This document shows, piece by piece, positions 1 to 5,004 of a stretch of 12,000 nucleotides of DNA; within the stretch, counting starts at the first letter, position 1; every line of letters starts with the position of its first letter. Source of the DNA: Flavobacterium sp. (lineage in GTDB: Bacteria; Bacteroidota; Bacteroidia; Flavobacteriales; Flavobacteriaceae). The notes below the pieces were generated by a model. That model did not search any database. It saw only the letters and a program-made list of their open reading frames with translations, and had not been told where the DNA came from. Location of the stretch: NCBI GenBank assembly GCA_005792865.1, contig SXQR01000226.1:1-12000 (forward strand). Direction: 5' to 3'. Both the position numbers and the translations under genes were made by a program.

Positions 1-330
1 ATCCTCGTTCATTACCTTGTCGAGCATGGGTGCAATGTCTTCCCAGATGTCGCGCCACACTACCGATGCGGGCTTGCCAAGTGCGCCGGGATGCTTGCCG
101 CCGACAATCGATTTGTAAGGGTCATTGTAGAGCTTGATGAGTTGCGGTCCCCATCCGATCCAGATGGGCTGGCTCGAACTCAGCATGATGCGCACGCAGG
201 TCTTGAGGCTCTGTTCCCAATTTTCGGGAGGGCCCAATGGGGTAGCGGCCCAATCGAATTTGCGGATGCGCTCGCCCATTTCGCCTCCGCCAGAAAGGAA
301 TTCCGAATGTGATCTAGGATTGTCGGACAT
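1..330 (-). CDS. N-terminus of a PAS-type sensor protein, probably histidine kinase (partial)
   Basis: Only the first 110 codons lie in the window; the gene runs off the left edge with no stop. The visible part begins MSDNPRSHSEFLSGGGEMGE and continues with FDWAATPLGPPENW, SLKTCVRIMLSS, PIWIGWGPQLIKLYNDPY, GGKHPGALGKPASVVW and IWEDIAPMLDKV. This succession (GGGEMG, then W..TPLGPP..W, then the IGWGP..LYND PAS core) is the familiar N-terminal PAS region of multi-domain sensor histidine kinases and hybrid kinases. There is no signal peptide or membrane segment in this part, so the protein probably senses a cytoplasmic signal. The kinase core is outside the window, so the kinase call is inference; a PAS-containing phosphatase or diguanylate cyclase would also be possible. 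The ATG ending at 330 is the first in frame after a 55-base gap and places the conserved GGGEMG at residues 14 to 19; Met18 is a less likely alternative start. Confidence 0.75.
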   Translation of the reverse strand, partial: MSDNPRSHSEFLSGGGEMGERIRKFDWAATPLGPPENWEQSLKTCVRIMLSSSQPIWIGWGPQLIKLYNDPYKSIVGGKHPGALGKPASVVWRDIWEDIAPMLDKVMNED

Positions 331-385
331 AGGGGCGAAAACTAAAGCGACAATTTACAAAAATCCTCGATTCGATTTCGGCAAA

Positions 386-862
386 TCAGAATTTATCCTT
401 CCAGTCCAGCGATTTGATGGCCGATACGCGGTTTTGCTCATTGACCGTCACGCGAAGTTCCTTGTTCGCGATGGGTTTTGAATATTGCGCCTTGAAACGG
501 TAGATGTTGACCTTCGCCGCCTTGTCGCGCACCGCCTCCACAAAGCGGATATCGCGGAACTCGCCATACTTGAGCCTAAAATTGTGGCAAGTCTTGGTGA
601 GCCGCTCTTCAGTCGTATTGCGGATCACTTCGGGCGTGGCCTCGCTGGAATTGAAAGGCTTGAACTTTGAAGTGTTGCAGGTCATCAGTACGCGCCGCCC
701 CAGTTCATAGGCTTTTTGTTTCTGGTCTTCGTCAATTTTGTCGGCCGCGATCCTGACCACTTTGGGTTCAGGCGGCTTTGGGGCTGCAGTGGACGTGGTG
801 GCTTTCTTTGATTTACAGGCTGCCAGCGCCAGCAAGCACATCAGTATGAGGAGTTTTTTCAT
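386..862 (-). CDS. Lipoprotein with an NTF2/DUF3887-like C-terminal region
   Basis: A 158-residue lipoprotein. Residues 1 to 16 form a type II signal peptide (Lys2, Lys3, a hydrophobic stretch, lipobox L-A-A-C with Cys16 as lipidation site). Residues 17 to 36 are a K/T/P-rich linker. There is no acidic cluster just after the cysteine, so it is more likely to stay facing the periplasm than to be exported to the surface. From about residue 40 there is a compact domain: an alpha-helical start (AYELGRRVLMTCNTSKF), then alternating strands around KYGEFRDIRFVEAV, VNIYRFKAQYS and KELRVTVNEQNRVSAIKSLDW. The layout resembles the small alpha+beta NTF2-like or DUF3887 domains; this is a reading of the strand pattern, not a database match. 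The start overlaps the stop of the M23 peptidase gene by the four bases ATGA (859 to 862), which implies translational coupling and a shared job, perhaps in the envelope. Function otherwise unknown. Confidence 0.85.
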   Translation of the reverse strand: MKKLLILMCLLALAACKSKKATTSTAAPKPPEPKVVRIAADKIDEDQKQKAYELGRRVLMTCNTSKFKPFNSSEATPEVIRNTTEERLTKTCHNFRLKYGEFRDIRFVEAVRDKAAKVNIYRFKAQYSKPIANKELRVTVNEQNRVSAIKSLDWKDKF

Positions 863-1497
863 TTGCAGTCAAGTTTTAACAACAAGTTGGGGTCGGGACA
901 ATTTTGCATGAAAAAAGGCAGGTCCTGTGCCGAGCATACGCCCGGATAATCGCCAGTGCGTCCGTCCATGTCCGCAATCACCTGTAAATGCAGGTGAGGT
1001 GCATAATCGCCGTTTTCCTGCCTGGTTCCCAATTGCGAGAATTCAGTCCCGGCGACGATGAGATCGCCCAATTCCAGATCTTCCAGGCTTTCGGCCGACA
1101 GGTGCCCGTACAGGGTAAAGAACGTCAAACCGTCAAATTTATGTTGCAGGATGACCGTGGGGCCGTAATTACCGATACCCGCATTGTAATCGAAGCTGTG
1201 GACGGTGCCATCGATCGGTGCCAATACCGGTGTCCCCGCGGGCGCCCAGAGATCGAGCCCGATGTGGATGTTGCGGTCAAGGCCAAACAGATCGCTCCGG
1301 CGGTACAACGAACGTTTTTCGAGATACCCGCCCGCCAGGAATTTTGCGCCGGAGGCATCCATCAGGTTTTGGATATAGGCATCGGTGATTTCGGCGTCCC
1401 GATGCGGGCCATCCGCTGACAGGTCAATTGCGGCGCAGGGCCCCGAAATCGGGAGCACGCGGCACGGCGGAAGCGATTCTAAGAGGTCTTTCAGCAT
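859..1497 (-). CDS. M23-family peptidase (peptidoglycan endopeptidase-like), no signal peptide
   Basis: A 212-residue protein with an M23 (lysostaphin/LytM-type) metallopeptidase domain from about residue 70 to 180. Visible zinc-site motifs are H78-x3-D82 in NIHIGLDLWAPAGTPV and H168-x-H170 in APHLHLQ; H132 in LYGHLS is the usual additional active-site histidine. All key residues are present, so it should be an active zinc peptidase that cuts peptide cross-links in peptidoglycan. The odd point is location: the N-terminus (MLKDLLESLP...) has no signal peptide or membrane anchor. I recall similar short leaderless M23 proteins in other flavobacteria with a matching N-terminus and a matching YPGVCSxxDLxFxxxNCPDPNLLL end, which supports the start at 1497 and shows this is a family trait, not a mis-call. 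Its start codon directly touches the T-run of a terminator (1498 to 1519) and has no visible ribosome-binding site. The stop overlaps the next gene by ATGA, so it forms an operon with the lipoprotein downstream. Confidence 0.9.
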   Translation of the reverse strand: MLKDLLESLPPCRVLPISGPCAAIDLSADGPHRDAEITDAYIQNLMDASGAKFLAGGYLEKRSLYRRSDLFGLDRNIHIGLDLWAPAGTPVLAPIDGTVHSFDYNAGIGNYGPTVILQHKFDGLTFFTLYGHLSAESLEDLELGDLIVAGTEFSQLGTRQENGDYAPHLHLQVIADMDGRTGDYPGVCSAQDLPFFMQNCPDPNLLLKLDCK

Positions 1498-1519
1498 AAA
1501 AAAGCCGGCTACTGCCGGC
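1498..1519 (-). terminator. Intrinsic terminator of the 90-residue lipoprotein gene
   Basis: On the minus strand a perfect GCCGGC / GCCGGC stem (1514-1519 and 1504-1509) closes a four-base AGTA loop and is followed by six T (1503 to 1498). It starts five bases after the TAA stop of the upstream lipoprotein gene. The last T is immediately followed by the ATG of the M23 peptidase, so the terminator doubles as the 5' region of that gene. Confidence 0.85.
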
Positions 1520-1523
1520 GGTC

Positions 1524-1796
1524 TTATTTTTTGATATCGACCTCGGCGTTGTCCTTTGAAACATTGACCGTGGTCTTGTTGCTTCCGTCTTTTGAATCGA
1601 CGCTGACCCCATCGGCATTGACCGAGACTGACGTTCCATCGGTTTCCTCAACGGTCGGCGGCGGCGGTGGTACCTCGCGGACAACGGTATCGGTTACGGT
1701 CTCAGTTTCCATGACGGTCGTGTCGACTTCCTTTTCTTCCTTTTTGCACGCGGCCAAAACCAGCAGCGCAGCGCAAACGATCATTGTTTTTTTCAT
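1524..1796 (-). CDS. Small acidic lipoprotein, likely surface-exposed
   Basis: A 90-residue lipoprotein. Residues 1 to 17 are a type II signal peptide (lysines 2 and 3, hydrophobic core, lipobox L-A-A-C, Cys17 lipidated). The residues right after the cysteine are KKEEKE: a lysine followed by acidic residues next to the lipidated cysteine is the pattern of the Bacteroidetes lipoprotein export signal, so the protein probably sits on the outer face of the outer membrane (inference). The mature part is low in complexity: a T/V/E-rich stretch (DTTVMETETVTDTVV), five prolines, then a repetitive S/V/D/N region with alternating VSVNADGVSVDSKDG that could form beta strands. No enzyme motif is visible. 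It has its own promoter (boxes at 1819-1826 and 1846-1848) and its own terminator, so it is a single-gene unit. Function unknown; a structural or envelope-stress role would be a guess. Confidence 0.82.
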   Translation of the reverse strand: MKKTMIVCAALLVLAACKKEEKEVDTTVMETETVTDTVVREVPPPPPTVEETDGTSVSVNADGVSVDSKDGSNKTTVNVSKDNAEVDIKK

Positions 1797-1818
1797 CGGT
1801 TATGATTTTTATTGAATC

Positions 1819-1848
1819 CTAAAGTAAGGAATTTTGCCCATTGCGCAA
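1819..1848 (-). promoter_or_regulatory. Promoter of the 90-residue lipoprotein gene
   Basis: On the minus strand TTG (1848-1846), a 19-base spacer and TACTTTAG (1826-1819) match the Bacteroidetes TTG / TAnnTTTG promoter with one mismatch in the -7 box. The -7 box ends 22 bases before the ATG ending at 1796. The -33 TTG lies inside a perfect ATTGCGCAAT palindrome (1840-1849), which could be a small operator. Confidence 0.6.
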
Positions 1849-1861
1849 TGCGGGCCAAAAA

Positions 1862-1916
1862 TAAAAAAGGACCCCGTGTGGGATCCTTATTGACCAGCCG
1901 GCAGGGGCGGCGGTCA
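1862..1916 (-). terminator. Terminator region after the small membrane protein gene
   Basis: Two stem-loops follow each other on the minus strand. The second is a clear intrinsic terminator: AGGATCCC (1887-1880), loop ACAC, GGGGTCCT (1875-1868) with one G-U pair, followed by a run of T (to 1863). The first (1916-1891) begins in the TGA stop codon itself: TGACC GCCG pairs with CGGC (one bulged T) GGTCA. The pair isolates this gene from the lipoprotein promoter just beyond. Confidence 0.8.
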
Positions 1917-2198
1917 AATTGCCATGTTGACGATGGCGATGATGGTGTTGACGATCACATTGACAACAAGGATGTTGAAGATGGTTTTTGGCTTTTGTGT
2001 GGAGAGTACCGCACCATTATGCGCCATGCACAGCGCCACGACGACAAAGAGTTGCGCCATCTGCGCGAAAGACGTTCCGTTCTGGAGGATGTACATGGCC
2101 GCGACGGCACCAAGGCAACTCTGGGCAATGACCCCGATGGCGATGTTGGCGTAAAAATTCTCTTCGTAACTCCTTAGTGATTCCTGATATAGTCCCAT
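1914..2198 (-). CDS. Small three-helix inner-membrane protein of unknown function
   Basis: With the start at the ATG ending at 2198 the protein is 94 residues and begins MGLYQESLRSYEENFYANIA. A longer frame opens at 2255, but its 19 extra residues would overlap the promoter-like boxes and inverted repeat, and I recall similar flavobacterial proteins beginning MGLYQES, so the shorter start is preferred. Three hydrophobic segments are visible at about residues 17 to 38, 45 to 66 and 72 to 92, with a short polar loop (STQKPK) before the last. The cytoplasmic N-terminus is rich in Glu and Tyr. No catalytic or metal-binding motif is seen. It stands alone between the E1 gene (91 bases upstream) and a strong terminator. 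It looks like a conserved but uncharacterised integral membrane protein. Confidence 0.75.
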   Translation of the reverse strand: MGLYQESLRSYEENFYANIAIGVIAQSCLGAVAAMYILQNGTSFAQMAQLFVVVALCMAHNGAVLSTQKPKTIFNILVVNVIVNTIIAIVNMAI

Positions 2199-2225
2199 GA
2201 GTGAAAATGCTTTTAGATTATGGTG

Positions 2226-2269
2226 TAAAATTACAGCCACGATCGCAGGCAACATATGACAAATGTCAT
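2226..2269 (-). promoter_or_regulatory. Possible promoter with upstream operator for the small membrane protein
   Basis: Minus strand: TTG (2252-2250), a 16-base spacer and TAATTTTA (2233-2226), an imperfect -7 box 27 bases before the ATG ending at 2198. Directly upstream of the TTG is a perfect inverted repeat, ATGACA, two bases, TGTCAT (2256-2269). Its place just above the -33 box would suit an activator or repressor dimer. The short spacer and the mismatched -7 box make the promoter uncertain; the inverted repeat itself is unambiguous. Confidence 0.4.
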
Positions 2270-2289
2270 GTCCCCAGCATTTTAACTTT

Positions 2290-4725
2290 TCAATACAGGG
2301 CCGGGAATCTTGAAGGCTGTACCTCGCGCATCATCTCATACACTTTCTCGAAAATATCCTCTGCCGATGGCTTTGAGAAATAATCGCCGTCAGTGCCATA
2401 GGCGGGCCTGTGTTCCTTTGCCGAAAGGGTCTGTGGCTTGGAATCCAGGAACCTGTACGCATCCTGTCCCTCGATGACCTGTTGCAGGATAAAGGCCGAT
2501 GCGCCTCCGGGTACATCCTCGTCGATCACCAGCAGCCTGCCCGTTTTTTGGACGCTTTTAGCGATGTCATGCGAAGTGTCAAAGGGAAGCAATGACTGGA
2601 TGTCGATGATCTCGCAGTCGATTCCTGCAGCAGCCAGTTCGTCTGCGGCCTGCTGCACCAGCCTGAGTGTCGATCCATAGGAGACAAGCGTGATGTCTTT
2701 TCCCTCGCGCAAGGTTTCAACGACTCCCACGGGCGTTTTGAATTCCCCGATGTTGGAAGGCATCTTTTCCTTGAGCCTGTAGCCGTTGAGGCATTCGATC
2801 ACCAGTGCGGGTTCGTCGCATTCCATCAGGGTGTTGTAGAATCCGGCAGCTTTGGTCATGTTGCGCGGAACAAGCACATGGATTCCGCGGATGGCGCCCA
2901 GGATCATTCCCATCGGCGAACCTGAATGCCAAATCCCCTCGAGCCGGTGGCCGCGCGTGCGGATGATGACCGGCGCTTTCTGCCTGCCCCGGGTGCGGTA
3001 CTGCAAGGTCGCGAGGTCGTCGCTCATGATCTGGATCGCATACAGCAGGTAATCGAGGTACTGGATCTCGGCGATGGGGCGCAGTCCGCGCATCGCCATC
3101 CCGATTCCCTGGCCCAGGATCGTCGCTTCGCGGATTCCCGCATCGGCAACGCGCATCTCGCCGTATTTTTCCTGTAGCCCTTCAAGCCCCTGGTTCACGT
3201 CGCCAATGTTGCCCGCATCCTCACCAAAGACAAGCGCTTCGGGATGACGGGAGAACAGGGCGTCAAAATTGTCGCGGATGATCACGCGCCCGTCCACATC
3301 CTGCGCGTCATTGGCGTAGGCTGGCTCGACCGCTTTTACCGAAAATATGTTCTGCGCCGATTCAGAATAAAGGTTCGCGCTGAATGACGGCTGGATTTTG
3401 TCTTTGTACGTGGTGATCCACCCCGCGAGCGCGCTCCGGCCTTTCTCGGCGGCAATCATGCGCAGGACGCGCCGCGCGGTGACCAAAAGGTCCTTGCGGA
3501 TGGGCTCCTTTATTTCCCTGATTTCGGTTGCATATTTTTGGATGAAAACGCGGTTGGGGCTGTCGGACGCAATTTCGTCAAGCAAGGCCGCGAGCTGGTC
3601 GCGCTCTTCGCGGATGGGGCTGGTGAAAGCCTCCCAAGCCGCTCTGCGTCCCTCGTTGACCTCTTTCTTGGCATCGGCCTCGATCTGGTCCAACACTTCG
3701 GCGGTGGCCAGGCCAAAACTCGTCATCCATTCGCGCATCTGCCTGACGCAGTCAAAACGCGTTTCCCAATCAAGCCTTTCGGCATTTTTGTAGCGCTCAT
3801 GCGAACCTGAAGTCGAGTGGCCCTGCGGCTGCGTGACTTCGGTGACATGGATAAGCACGGGAACATGCTGCCCGCGCGCGATTTTCGAGGCCTTTTCATA
3901 GACGGCCACGAGTTCGGCGTAATCCCAGCCTTTGGCGCGCAGGATCTCATATCCCCTGGTGTTCTGGGGCAGGGTGTCGGGACCCGCTTCCTCGCGCTGA
4001 AAGCCTTTCAATATTTCGGATATGTTTTCCTTTGTGGTCTGGTATTTTGCATGTACCGATATGCCGTACTCGTCGTCCCAGACGCTCATCACCATCGGAA
4101 CCTGCAGTACGCCCGCAGCGTTTATCGTTTCAAAGAAAAGCCCTTCGCTGGTGCTCGCATTGCCAATCGTGCCCCAGGCGACCTCGTTTCCATAGATCGA
4201 AAAATGGGTCGCGTTGCGGATGCCCTGAACGTTCCTGTAGATCTTGGAGGCCTGCGCAAGCCCCAAGAGCCGCGGCATCTGGCCTGCGGTCGGGGAGATG
4301 TCGGCACTGGAATTTTTCTGCATCGTCAGGTTTTTCCAGCTGCCATCGGGATTCAATGAATGTGTGGCAAAGTGGCCGCCCATCTGCCTGCCCGCGCTCA
4401 TGGGATCGTGGTCCAGGTCGGTATGTCCGTAAAGCCCGGCGAAAAATTGCTGCACCGAAAGTTCACCGATGGCCATCATGAAGGTCTGGTCGCGGTAATA
4501 GCCGCTGCGGAAATCGCCCTTGCGGAAAGCCTTTGCCATCGCGAGTTGCGGGACTTCCTTTCCGTCGCCGAATATCCCGAATTTGGCCTTTCCCGTCAGG
4601 ACCTCGCGGCGCCCCAAAAGGCTGCATTCGCGGCTGACGACGGCAATCCGATAATCGGTTAATACTTCTTTCTTGAAATCGTCGAACGAAAGTTCCCGGC
4701 TGCTGGTTTCTAACTCTGTAGTCAT
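2290..4725 (-). CDS. Fused alpha/beta 2-oxoacid dehydrogenase E1 component (thiamine diphosphate-dependent)
   Basis: An 811-residue single-chain E1 of the branched-chain/pyruvate type 2-oxoacid dehydrogenase complex in the cytoplasm; it decarboxylates a 2-oxoacid with thiamine diphosphate and passes the acyl group to the lipoyl arm of E2. The alpha-like half spans about residues 20 to 370 and carries the cofactor region TIGNASTSEGLFFETINAAG (from 186) with VWDDEYGIS (from 215), where classic E1 alpha has GDG and NN; then TQPQGHSTSGSHERYKN (298 to 314). After a helical linker, the beta-like half (about 475 to 800) has FGEDAGNIGDVNQGLEG, DAGIREATILGQGIG (Glu533 as the likely cofactor-activating glutamate), AEIQYLDYLLYAIQ, RTRGHRLEGIWHSGSP and IDEDVPGGAS. 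I recall near-identical proteins across Flavobacterium, so the fusion and odd motifs are normal for this lineage. Substrate cannot be set from sequence: branched-chain 2-oxoacids or pyruvate. No E2 or E3 gene is adjacent. Start chosen at 4725, 19 bases after a perfect -7 box. Confidence 0.93.
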   Translation of the reverse strand: MTTELETSSRELSFDDFKKEVLTDYRIAVVSRECSLLGRREVLTGKAKFGIFGDGKEVPQLAMAKAFRKGDFRSGYYRDQTFMMAIGELSVQQFFAGLYGHTDLDHDPMSAGRQMGGHFATHSLNPDGSWKNLTMQKNSSADISPTAGQMPRLLGLAQASKIYRNVQGIRNATHFSIYGNEVAWGTIGNASTSEGLFFETINAAGVLQVPMVMSVWDDEYGISVHAKYQTTKENISEILKGFQREEAGPDTLPQNTRGYEILRAKGWDYAELVAVYEKASKIARGQHVPVLIHVTEVTQPQGHSTSGSHERYKNAERLDWETRFDCVRQMREWMTSFGLATAEVLDQIEADAKKEVNEGRRAAWEAFTSPIREERDQLAALLDEIASDSPNRVFIQKYATEIREIKEPIRKDLLVTARRVLRMIAAEKGRSALAGWITTYKDKIQPSFSANLYSESAQNIFSVKAVEPAYANDAQDVDGRVIIRDNFDALFSRHPEALVFGEDAGNIGDVNQGLEGLQEKYGEMRVADAGIREATILGQGIGMAMRGLRPIAEIQYLDYLLYAIQIMSDDLATLQYRTRGRQKAPVIIRTRGHRLEGIWHSGSPMGMILGAIRGIHVLVPRNMTKAAGFYNTLMECDEPALVIECLNGYRLKEKMPSNIGEFKTPVGVVETLREGKDITLVSYGSTLRLVQQAADELAAAGIDCEIIDIQSLLPFDTSHDIAKSVQKTGRLLVIDEDVPGGASAFILQQVIEGQDAYRFLDSKPQTLSAKEHRPAYGTDGDYFSKPSAEDIFEKVYEMMREVQPSRFPALY

Positions 4726-4744
4726 AAGGAAATGTTGGCGGCTA

Positions 4745-4774
4745 CAAATGTAAGGAAATGGGACGAATGACGAA
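4745..4774 (-). promoter_or_regulatory. Promoter of the E1 gene, -33 region inside a heptamer array
   Basis: TACATTTG (4752-4745, minus strand) matches the Bacteroidetes -7 consensus TAnnTTTG exactly and ends 19 bases before the ATG. At the usual 19-base spacing the -33 position holds TTC (4774-4772), one base from TTG, and this comes from the repeated ATTCGTC heptamer. Because the repeat unit supplies this base triplet, loss or gain of units would keep the spacing. Confidence 0.6.
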
Positions 4775-4803
4775 TGACGAATGACGAAGTCGAATGACGA
4801 AAG
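4763..4803. repeat. Heptamer tandem array, unit ACGAATG
   Basis: Three perfect copies of ACGAATG (4763-4769, 4770-4776, 4777-4783) are followed by degenerate units ACGAAG, TCGAATG and ACGAAAG to 4803. It lies just upstream of the E1 gene and overlaps the expected -33 region. The 7-base period is not a multiple of three, so the open frames crossing it are artefacts. Confidence 0.9.
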
Positions 4804-4848
4804 AAGACCTGAGCCCGAAGGGTGAATAGTATGCAGCGTAGCGGAATA

Positions 4849-4895
4849 AAAGAGGAAAGAGGAAAGAGGAAAGAGGAAAGAGGAACGAGGAAAGA
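4849..4895. repeat. Heptamer tandem array, unit AAAGAGG
   Basis: Five perfect copies of AAAGAGG (4849 to 4883), one variant AACGAGG (4884-4890) and a partial unit AAAGA (to 4895). It is the longest array in the window and is purely purine on the plus strand apart from the variant C, so it is a polypurine/polypyrimidine tract. It sits in the same gap as the ACGAATG array, 45 bases away. Confidence 0.95.
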
Positions 4896-5004
4896 CCGCT
4901 GGCGCTGCAAGAAAACAGGATCAAGGGAAAAACATGGGGGTATTCCACTCGGCATCGGCGTCAGCCGTGTTATGACTGAATGCTAAAAGCCGATCGCGGA
5001 CCGC

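Noticed and set aside
2199..2255. Longer N-terminus for the small membrane protein
   Set aside because: The extra 19 residues overlap the promoter-like boxes and reach the inverted repeat; the shorter start MGLYQES agrees with family members I recall.
4763..4895. CRISPR-like array
   Set aside because: Units are seven bases without spacers, so it is simple tandem repetition, and no cas genes are present.
4722..4955. Open frame encoding a Phe/Ser/Leu-rich, membrane-like protein between the E1 and barrel genes
   Set aside because: It is a translation of the AAAGAGG and ACGAATG heptamer arrays; the 7-base period gives repeats in every frame, and it covers the E1 promoter.
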